A stretch of DNA of 64,000 nucleotides from CAZFVY01 sp964522665. Lineage in GTDB: Bacteria > Verrucomicrobiota > Verrucomicrobiia > Limisphaerales > CAZFVY01. The DNA lies in the NCBI GenBank assembly GCA_964522665.1, contig CAZFVY010000011.1:1-64000 (forward strand), in the 5' to 3' direction. The position numbers were made by a program, and so were the translations under genes. The notes under the pieces are model-generated. The model did no database searches. It saw only the letters and a program-made list of their open reading frames with translations, and was not told where the DNA came from. Numbering within the stretch: the first letter of the stretch is position 1; every line of letters begins with the position of its first letter. Below are positions 57,371-64,000 of this stretch, one piece after another.

Positions 57371-59935
57371 ATGCCGAACGCTTTCATGTTTTCTCGGATC
57401 ACGTTTCGCCAATTGGCCGTCCTGACGGTTGCCGGATTTGCCGGAGTGTTCATGGCTGACTCACGCCCGGCGAAAGCGGGTGAGGCCAGCGCTCACGAGG
57501 CCGCGTTGACCGAACTCCAAATCCATGCCCAACCCGCCGCCAGCAAAAGCGAAGGCGACGGGATGCATTTCCGCGGCGGGGATGAGCGGCAACAACTCCT
57601 GGTAACCGCTAAGTTTAGTGACGGGAAGGTCCGTGATTACACGAAAAAAGTGACTTACCTGGCGGCGAACGCTCGCGTGGTTGACGTCGGCGCGGGTGGC
57701 GTGGTGTCGGCGCGGTCAGATGGGGCGACCACGATCACCGTCCGGAGTCCCGAGGGGATAAGCGCCTCGACGGGCGTCACGGTCGAGAATTCCAAACTGG
57801 TTCCCCCGATCAACTTTCCCAATCAGATTGTGCCGATTTTCACGAAACTCGGTTGTAATGCGGGCGGCTGTCACGGCAAGTCGAGCGGGCAAAACGGTTT
57901 TCGGCTGTCGCTGCTGGGCTTTGAACCGACCGAGGACTACGAGCACCTGACGCGTGAAGCGCGCGGTCGGCGGCTGTTCCCGGCGGCGCCGGCCCAGAGT
58001 TTGCTGCTCTTAAAAGCGACGGCGACGCTGCCGCACGGTGGGGGGCATCGGTTGGACGTGGACTCCGATGATTATAAAAAACTCTATCGATGGATTGCCC
58101 AAGGGATGCCGTATGGCAAGACGAACGATCCGACGGTGGCGCGAATCGAGGTCTATCCGGACCAACGCACCCTTCAACGAAATGACGAACAACAATTGGC
58201 GGTCACGGCCTACTATACGGATGGCTCGACCGAAGACGTAACCTGCTCGGCGCTGTACGAGCCGAACGACAAAGAGATGGCCAAAGCGGAGGCGACTGGG
58301 TTGGTCAAGGTATTCGAGCAGCCGGGTGACGTGGCGGTGATGATTCGCTATCAGGCCAAAGTGGCGGTCTTTCGCGCCACGGTGCCGCTCGGCGCTCCCG
58401 TCGGCGCTCTACCCGCACCGCGAAACTTCGTGGACGAATTGGTCTTCAAGAAATTGCAGGCGCTCGGCTTGCCGCCGTCGGGTGATTGCGATGACGCGAC
58501 GTTTTTGCGCCGCGCCTGCGTTGATATCGCCGGGCGGCTGCCGACCCCCGACGAGGCGCAGCGGTTCCTGGCCGACACGAATCCGGCGAAACGCGATCGC
58601 TGGGTAGATTCGCTCCTCGAAGGCACTGACTACGCGGATTATTTCGCCAACAAATGGAGTTTGTTGCTGCGCAATCGTCGAACGACCGGCATGCAGGCGC
58701 GCGGGAGTTTTGCGTTCCACGAGTGGATTCGCGATAGTTTAATGGCGAACAAGCCCTACGACCAGTTCGTGCGGGAAATTCTCACGGCCTCAGGGGACGT
58801 GACGCATGCGCCGCCGGTGGTTTGGTATCGGCAAGTACGCGATCCGAGCGCCGAGCTGGAGGATTGCGCGCAATTGTTCCTGGGGATGCGTCTGCAGTGC
58901 GCGCAATGCCACCATCATCCGTTTGAAAAATGGAGCCAGCAGGATTATTACAGCTTCTCAGCGTTCTTCTCGCGAGTCGGTCGCAAGAACGGATCTCAGC
59001 CGGGGGAAGAGGTAATCTTTCATCGTCGCGGCTCGGCGCAGGCGCTCAACAAGAAGACCAAGCAGAACGTCAAACCGGCGGGCTTGGGCGGCCCGATCCT
59101 GGATATTCCGAATGATGAGGACCCACGCGAGGCGTTGGTGGATTGGATGGCGGCCAAGGATAATCGGTTCTTTGCGCGCGCCTTCGTCAATCGGTACTGG
59201 AAGCATTTTTTCAACCGCGGATTGGTTGATCCCGAGGACGATATGCGGGAGACCAATCCGGCGAGTAATCCGGAGCTTTTGGACGCGCTGGCTCAACATT
59301 TCGTCGCCAGCCGTTTCGACATGAAGGATTTGATTCGGACGATCTGCCAGTCGCGCGTCTATCAACTCAGCTCGACGCCGAATCAGTACAACGCGCAAGA
59401 CAAGCAGAACTTTTCCCGGTATTACCCGAAGCGGCTCGGCGCCGAGGTGCTCTACGACGCGTTGGACACGGTAACCCGGTCGCAAGGTCACTTTGAAGGG
59501 GTGCCTGTCGATCTCCGCGCGGTCCAGTTGCCAGACAACAGTTTCAACGAGAAATCTTATTTTTTGACAGTTTTCGGTCGGCCAGACGCGTCCAGCGCGT
59601 GTGAGTGTGAACGATCGGGCGACGCGAGCCTGGCGCAATGCCTGCACTTGCTCAATTCGAAGGAAGTGGCCGAAAAGTTGACTTCGGATTCCGGTGAGGC
59701 CGCGCTATTGGCGGAGGACAAGACCGAGCCGGATGAAAAGAAGATCCGTGACCTTTACTATCTCGCCTTCTCGCGCGGCCCGGCGCCGGAGGAGCTTTCG
59801 TTTGCGCGGAGCTTCGTCGAGAAGAAGGCTAAATCAGCGAAGGAAGCGAAGGATGTCCCGACTGTGCGTCGCCAAGCCTACGAGGATATGATCTGGGCCT
59901 TGGTCAATACCAAGGAATTCCTCTTTAATCATTAG
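57371..59935 (+). CDS. DUF1549/DUF1553 protein with PVC cytochrome motif and Ig-like domain
   Basis: This 854-residue exported protein has a signal at about 12-36. A Big-2-type Ig-like domain lies near 45-135 (LLVTAKFSDGKVRDYTKKVTYLAANARVVDV). A PVC cytochrome part follows with Cys162, Cys167 and His168 in GCNAGGCHGKSSG, a CX4CH spacing. A second Ig-like block spans about 255-340. DUF1549 starts near 350 and includes the heme-type motif at Cys510, Cys513 and His514 (QCAQCHHHPFEKW). DUF1553 follows (VDWMAAKDNRFFARAFVNRYWKHFFNRGLVDPEDDMR). It is probably a periplasmic multi-domain cytochrome. It begins directly after the second DUF1501 stop. Confidence 0.92.
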   Translation: MPNAFMFSRITFRQLAVLTVAGFAGVFMADSRPAKAGEASAHEAALTELQIHAQPAASKSEGDGMHFRGGDERQQLLVTAKFSDGKVRDYTKKVTYLAANARVVDVGAGGVVSARSDGATTITVRSPEGISASTGVTVENSKLVPPINFPNQIVPIFTKLGCNAGGCHGKSSGQNGFRLSLLGFEPTEDYEHLTREARGRRLFPAAPAQSLLLLKATATLPHGGGHRLDVDSDDYKKLYRWIAQGMPYGKTNDPTVARIEVYPDQRTLQRNDEQQLAVTAYYTDGSTEDVTCSALYEPNDKEMAKAEATGLVKVFEQPGDVAVMIRYQAKVAVFRATVPLGAPVGALPAPRNFVDELVFKKLQALGLPPSGDCDDATFLRRACVDIAGRLPTPDEAQRFLADTNPAKRDRWVDSLLEGTDYADYFANKWSLLLRNRRTTGMQARGSFAFHEWIRDSLMANKPYDQFVREILTASGDVTHAPPVVWYRQVRDPSAELEDCAQLFLGMRLQCAQCHHHPFEKWSQQDYYSFSAFFSRVGRKNGSQPGEEVIFHRRGSAQALNKKTKQNVKPAGLGGPILDIPNDEDPREALVDWMAAKDNRFFARAFVNRYWKHFFNRGLVDPEDDMRETNPASNPELLDALAQHFVASRFDMKDLIRTICQSRVYQLSSTPNQYNAQDKQNFSRYYPKRLGAEVLYDALDTVTRSQGHFEGVPVDLRAVQLPDNSFNEKSYFLTVFGRPDASSACECERSGDASLAQCLHLLNSKEVAEKLTSDSGEAALLAEDKTEPDEKKIRDLYYLAFSRGPAPEELSFARSFVEKKAKSAKEAKDVPTVRRQAYEDMIWALVNTKEFLFNH

Positions 59936-60064
59936 CAGGCTTTCCTTGGCTTCTTTGCGGGATCACCACGGGGCGCCTCGGCGTCGGCTCGGCGTCGAGG
60001 CCGCGATGAATTCACTCGGGGCCGTCGTCGTCGCAGAGGTCCGAACCCGCGTAACCTAGACAGA

Positions 60065-63000
60065 ATGTTCGCCAGCTTTTCATTTCGACGCCCCGGCCGC
60101 GTTCGTCGGATCCTGGCGGGGGTGGCGCTTTTCGCTCCGTTGGCGCTCGGTTGGTTAGCATTGGCGGAGCTGCCCGCCGCGCGGATCACGAGCGTTTTCC
60201 CGGCGGGTGGCAAGGTGGGTTCGACGTTTACGGTGAACGTCGTTGGTTCCGATCTTGACGACGGGTCGGCGATTTATTTTTCGCAGGCCGGCATTACCGC
60301 GGTTCCCAAAATGAAGCGGGCCGTCGGATTGGACGCGCCGCAACCCGAGCCGAACACGTTTGTCGTCACGATCGCGACCAATGTCGCCCCGGGAGTTTAT
60401 GACGCGAGAGTGGTGGGCCGCTTCGGGGTCTCGAATCCGCGCGGCTTTGAGGTTTCCGAAATGCCCGAGGTCCTCGCGCCCAACGTAAACGTTCGACCGG
60501 GCGCGGTCTTTTCCATTCCGCTCGACAACGTGGTGAACGGGCACGCGGTCGCGAACAATGACCAGTACTTTCGGTTTGAGGCCAAAGCCGGCCAACGCAT
60601 TCTGCTGGAGTGCGGCGCCGCGGATCTTGATTCGCGCCTGGACCCAAGCCTCGTGATTCTCGACGCGAACGGCCGCGAATTGGGTCATAACCTCCCTGGT
60701 GAACCGCTCGATTTTAGGGCGCCGTCCGAGGGACGATATACGCTCAAACTCCACGATTTCGTTTACCAGGGCGGTGACGACTACTTTTACCGGCTGCGAC
60801 TCTCGACCGGTCCGCACCTTGATTTTATCGTCCCGTCGGCGGGACTGCCGGGCAGCAAGGGGAGTTACGTGATTTACGGGCGGAATCTTCCCGAAGGCAA
60901 GTTGGCGGAGGAAATGACCGTGGACGGCAAGGCGCTCGAAAAGATGACGGTCGATATCGAGCTGCCGAAAACGCCGCCGCACAGTCAATCACTGCCCGCG
61001 GCGCTTCTGCGGCCATCCGGCGCGGTCGTCGAGGGTGTGGAGTATCGGCTGCGCGCGCCTGGGCGAGCCTCAAACCCGGTCTGGATCTCGTTCGCGACGG
61101 CGCCGGTGGTGGTCGAGCAAGCTCCGAACGATCAACCCGAGACCGCGCAAGCTCTCACGCCGCCGTGTGAGTTCGTGGGACGCTTTTATCCGCACGGGGA
61201 CTTGGATTGGGTGACGTTTCCCGCTAAGGCGGGCGACTATTGGCTGGAAATCTTCTCCCAGCGGCTCGGCTGGCCGAGCAAACCATTTGTCATCGCCGAA
61301 AGGATTGTCAAAAAGCCTGATGGAAAAGAGCGGGCGACGGACACGCGAGAATTCGCGGAGAGTGACGCAAACATTGGCGGCGTCGATTTTAACGCCGCCG
61401 GCTATGATCCGTCGGATCGCCTGCGCGTTGGCGAGGACGGACAATACCGTTTGCGGATCGGCGACCTGTTCAATGCCGCGTCCAGTGATCCGCGGCTGGG
61501 GTATCGTTTGCTGATCCACCGGGAAACGCCGGATTTTCGTTTAGTGGCGATGCCCATGTTGCCGCCTCCGGCGAACGCCGACGCGCGCGACATTCCGGTC
61601 GTTGGTTCGTTGCTCCGCAGGCGAGGGACGCTCGCGCTGAAAGTCGTGGCCTTTCGACGGGAAAACTTCGCGGGTGATATTCAGTTGAACGTCGAGAACT
61701 TGCCGCCCGGCGTGAAGTGCGTTGAGGGAATGATTTGGTCCGGGGTCAGCACCGGAATGGTCACGCTCGTCGCGAGCGACACCGTATCCAATTGGGTTGG
61801 CCCGATCCGGCTGGTGGGCCGCGCGAAGATCGGCGCCGAGGAGGTTGTCCGGGTCGCGCGGGGAGGCATGCTGAGTTGGGACGTCAAAAATTACAATGAA
61901 GAGCCGGTGCCCGCGCGATTGACGCGTGAACTCGTGATCGCCGTCAGCAGAGTGGAAGAGGCGCCCGTGACCGTCACGAGTTCAGAGGAGCACGCTTGGG
62001 AAACCTCACTCGGCGGGAAATTAAGCATTCCGCTGAAGATTGTCCGTCGAGGTGACTTTCACACCGCGATCAAACTGAGACCGTTGAATGTCCCGGCTTT
62101 GGCCCCAATGAAGGAGATAGAATTGGACGGGCAAGCGACTAATGGCCGAGTGGAAATTGATTTGACGCAATACAAACTGCCGGTCGGCTCGTACTCGTTC
62201 GCGCTCGAGGGGCGAACCCAGGGCAAGTATCGGAACAATCCGGAAGGGGTAAAGGCGGCCGACGATGCGGTCAAACTCGCCGAGGCTCGCGTTACGGAAC
62301 TGACCGCGGCAGCCAAGGCCGCGACCGAAAAACTTCAGGCGGCCCGCAAGAGTCTCCCGGCGTCGGAGGAGGCCGCGAAGCGCGGCGTCGAAGCTTTGGC
62401 CAGCGCGGTAAAAACGGCTGACGACGCGCAAGCTGGCGCCAAGGCCGCGGACGAAAAACTTGCCGAAGCGAAGACAAAAGCCGACGCGGCGCCTGACAAG
62501 GCGGAGCTGGCGACCGCGAAGTCTGAGGCCGAGAAGGAGGCCGCGTCCGCCCGCGCGAAAGCGTCGGGCGCGGCGGACGACCGCGCGGCGGCGCAGCGTT
62601 CGGCTGACGAGGCGAGCAGTCGCGCCCAGGCGGAACGCGAGGCGGTGGCCCTGGCCGAGAAGGCCGTGGCGGATACCGCGGCTAATTTGAAGGCCGCCAA
62701 CCAACTGAAGGAGACGCTGGCGGCCCGGGCCAAAGAGGCGGCCAAACGGGCTGAACCCAAGGATGTCAGCGTGACTTTTTATTCGGAGCCGATCACGGTG
62801 AAGATCTCGGCGGCTCCCATAACCTTGCTGGCGTCTGGCGCTCCCGAGTCGGTTCGAGCGGGCGAGAAGATTGAAATACCAGTCAGCGTCGAGCGGCTCT
62901 ATGAGTTTAAGGATCAAGTCGAGATCAGCCTGATGGCGCCCAAAGACGTGAACGGCGTCGTGGCGCCGAAGCTGCTTCTGGCGAAGGAGCAGAAGCAGAG

Positions 63001-63148
63001 CAAATTGATCCTCGAAGCCGCGCCGAATGCGACCCTCGGCGCCCACACCTTCACGTTACGGGCAACGATGAAGTTCAACGATCAATCCCTGCAATTGGAG
63101 CAGCCGATTACGGTGAAGGTCGCCGCGGCGGCTTCGCCCGCGCACTGA
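60065..63148 (+). CDS. Secreted pre-peptidase-domain protein with inserted coiled coil
   Basis: This 1027-residue exported protein has a signal at about 12-35. IPT-like and pre-peptidase C-terminal (PPC) beta domains fill residues of about 40 to 720 (ITSVFPAGGKVGSTFTVNVVG, DQYFRFEAKAGQRILLECGAADLDSRLDPSLVILDANG, and GRFYPHGDLDWVTFPAKAGDYWLEIF). At about residues 728-899 there is a long Ala/Lys/Glu-rich coiled coil (e.g. AKAATEKLQAARKSLPASEE). The beta fold then resumes (EPKDVSVTFYSEPITVKISA). The coiled coil splits a beta region and is likely a rod or dimer arm. It is 129 bases after the DUF1549 gene and 6 before the next gene, so it belongs to the same PVC block. Confidence 0.85.
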   Translation: MFASFSFRRPGRVRRILAGVALFAPLALGWLALAELPAARITSVFPAGGKVGSTFTVNVVGSDLDDGSAIYFSQAGITAVPKMKRAVGLDAPQPEPNTFVVTIATNVAPGVYDARVVGRFGVSNPRGFEVSEMPEVLAPNVNVRPGAVFSIPLDNVVNGHAVANNDQYFRFEAKAGQRILLECGAADLDSRLDPSLVILDANGRELGHNLPGEPLDFRAPSEGRYTLKLHDFVYQGGDDYFYRLRLSTGPHLDFIVPSAGLPGSKGSYVIYGRNLPEGKLAEEMTVDGKALEKMTVDIELPKTPPHSQSLPAALLRPSGAVVEGVEYRLRAPGRASNPVWISFATAPVVVEQAPNDQPETAQALTPPCEFVGRFYPHGDLDWVTFPAKAGDYWLEIFSQRLGWPSKPFVIAERIVKKPDGKERATDTREFAESDANIGGVDFNAAGYDPSDRLRVGEDGQYRLRIGDLFNAASSDPRLGYRLLIHRETPDFRLVAMPMLPPPANADARDIPVVGSLLRRRGTLALKVVAFRRENFAGDIQLNVENLPPGVKCVEGMIWSGVSTGMVTLVASDTVSNWVGPIRLVGRAKIGAEEVVRVARGGMLSWDVKNYNEEPVPARLTRELVIAVSRVEEAPVTVTSSEEHAWETSLGGKLSIPLKIVRRGDFHTAIKLRPLNVPALAPMKEIELDGQATNGRVEIDLTQYKLPVGSYSFALEGRTQGKYRNNPEGVKAADDAVKLAEARVTELTAAAKAATEKLQAARKSLPASEEAAKRGVEALASAVKTADDAQAGAKAADEKLAEAKTKADAAPDKAELATAKSEAEKEAASARAKASGAADDRAAAQRSADEASSRAQAEREAVALAEKAVADTAANLKAANQLKETLAARAKEAAKRAEPKDVSVTFYSEPITVKISAAPITLLASGAPESVRAGEKIEIPVSVERLYEFKDQVEISLMAPKDVNGVVAPKLLLAKEQKQSKLILEAAPNATLGAHTFTLRATMKFNDQSLQLEQPITVKVAAAASPAH

Positions 63149-63154
63149 GGGCCG

Positions 63155-64000
63155 ATGCGAACGTTGAAATTTTCCCAGGTTTTGAGCCGCCTGACTTGGC
63201 GTTGGCTGTTCCTGTTGGCGCTAATACCACTGGCGGCGGCCCCGGCTGCCGAAGATGAATCAGGCGGCTCGAAGGCAATCCCGATCGCGACGGTGAATCA
63301 TCCCGCCAGAGTTGATTTTTCGACCGAGATTCTCCCGGTTCTTAAGCGAAATTGCCTGGCCTGTCACAACGCGAATGACGCGAAAGCCAATCTGGTCCTC
63401 GAATCGCCGAACACCATATTGAAAGGAGGCGAAGACGGCGTGGTCGTCAAACCGGGGAAAAGCGCGGAGAGTTTGCTACTGCGGGTCGCCTCCCGCCAGG
63501 AACGCCCGTACATGCCGCCGCTGAAAAATAAAGTCGAGGCGAGCGCCTTGTCGTCGGACGAGTTGGGCTTGCTCAGGCTCTGGATCGACCAAGGCGCGAC
63601 GGGTGGCGTTCAGGTCGCCGCGGCGCCGTTGGATTGGCGCCCGCTGCCGGAACAGCTGAACCCGATTCTATCACTGGCGTTGACTTCGGATGGCCAGTTT
63701 GCGGCGTGCTCACGGGGCAATCAGATTTTCGTTTACCACATCCCCTCTCGCCAGTTGGCGGCGCATTTGGTGGACCCGAGCCTCGCGGCGCTGGCCGGCT
63801 ACGGCTCCGATCCGGCCGCGCACCGCGACCTGGTGCAATCACTGGCGTTCAGTCCCGACGGAGATCGCCTGGCGTCCGCCGGATTTCGGGAGGTGAAACT
63901 GTGGCGTCATCTGCAGGAGAAACCGCGCCTCATCCAGGCGCCGTCCGCCGACCCCGTCAATTCGGCGTTGGCGGTAAGCCCGGATGGCCGGTGGCTGGCT
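63155..64000 (+). CDS. Exported cytochrome c and WD40 protein (3' incomplete)
   Basis: The frame is open from ATG 63155 to the window edge (282 codons seen). A signal (about 14-32) leads to a PVC-type heme domain with Cys67, Cys70 and His71 in NCLACHNANDAKANLVLES, then LLLRVASRQERPYMPPLKNKV, LSSDELGLLRLWIDQGA, which is the usual cytochrome end. Propeller repeats of WD40 type follow (ILSLALTSDGQFAACSRGNQIFVYH and VQSLAFSPDGDRLASAGFREVKLWRH). The gene starts 6 bases after the PPC protein. In PVC genomes this domain pair is common in large c-type cytochrome proteins of unknown partner. The end is missing, so total length and further domains are unknown. Confidence 0.9.
   Translation, partial: MRTLKFSQVLSRLTWRWLFLLALIPLAAAPAAEDESGGSKAIPIATVNHPARVDFSTEILPVLKRNCLACHNANDAKANLVLESPNTILKGGEDGVVVKPGKSAESLLLRVASRQERPYMPPLKNKVEASALSSDELGLLRLWIDQGATGGVQVAAAPLDWRPLPEQLNPILSLALTSDGQFAACSRGNQIFVYHIPSRQLAAHLVDPSLAALAGYGSDPAAHRDLVQSLAFSPDGDRLASAGFREVKLWRHLQEKPRLIQAPSADPVNSALAVSPDGRWLA

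Noticed and set aside
62021..63046. A 341-codon minus-strand frame across the coiled-coil region
   Set aside because: Low-complexity Ala/Lys codons on the plus strand produce an Arg/Leu-rich open frame on the other strand. The plus-strand protein has clear domains.
1..64000. CRISPR array, prophage or insertion sequence
   Set aside because: No regularly spaced direct repeats, no transposase or integrase and no phage structural gene were seen anywhere in the window.

Overview
The window is one high-GC chromosomal segment that reads like a Verrucomicrobiota genome, most likely a Pedosphaera/Limisphaera-type soil or freshwater member. The indicators are DUF1501 and DUF1549/DUF1553 proteins with PVC-type heme motifs, several orphan pseudopilin-like proteins, PVC 'membrane-bound dehydrogenase' sequence, secreted Ig-like, TSP3 and beta-helix proteins, and an lpxD/heptose gene pair that implies a Gram-negative outer membrane. 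Taxonomy is inferred from gene content only. No phage, insertion sequence, integrase or CRISPR array is visible.

Layout. 1-3985 (+): the end of a cytochrome c oxidase operon (subunit I tail, III, IV, two small membrane proteins, II, a Sco copper chaperone, a DUF420 protein). 4058-5271 (-): YqeY and a UVR-motif protein. 5442-8776: EgtD-like methyltransferase, a dihydropteroate-synthase-like protein, tRNA-Arg(TCT) and a DUF3616 protein. 8811-12135 (-): a three-gene unit of ArsS-type radical SAM enzyme, DUF2064 glycosyltransferase and ceramidase-like hydrolase. 12182-19548: a hypothetical pair, then a minus-strand run of CotH-kinase protein, SAM hydrolase and secreted repeat proteins, ending with a pseudopilin. 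19977-23004 (-): an ABC-2 exporter with a pseudopilin and a membrane-anchored protein in one overlapping operon. 23198-31167: gcvP, M14 peptidase, bioB, an Ig-like protein, a pseudopilin and an HpcH/HpaI aldolase. 31397-38399: DsbD, then a complete livJHMGF branched-chain amino-acid ABC transporter. 38419-42405 (-): a PIN-domain toxin-antitoxin pair, an SDR oxidoreductase and two Gfo/Idh/MocA oxidoreductases. 42566-44102 (+): lpxD and rfaE2/hldE. 44156-50179 (-): a sulfite-oxidase-family molybdoenzyme, a propeller-phosphoesterase fusion and an alkaline-phosphatase-family protein. 50421-54246 (+): a two-component system with a periplasmic propeller sensor. 54695-64000 (+): two tandem DUF1501 proteins, a DUF1549/DUF1553 cytochrome, a pre-peptidase-domain protein with a coiled-coil insert, and a cytochrome-WD40 protein cut by the right edge.

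How the genes work together. The respiratory block builds an aa3/caa3-type oxidase with its copper delivery proteins. The 54695-64000 block is a PVC-specific secreted set built around c-type heme motifs. Most remaining blocks are housekeeping, or small secreted and regulatory units. The most unusual signals are an Sm-like insert inside oxidase subunit III, a ceramidase-like protein whose C-terminus looks like a collapsed PVC dehydrogenase/cytochrome domain, the link of arsenosugar-type genes to that protein, the coiled coil inserted in the PPC protein, and several palindromic or dispersed non-coding elements (5350-5380, 31287-31376, 45583-45629, 54358-54510). I did not find one clearly new multi-gene defence or mobile system.
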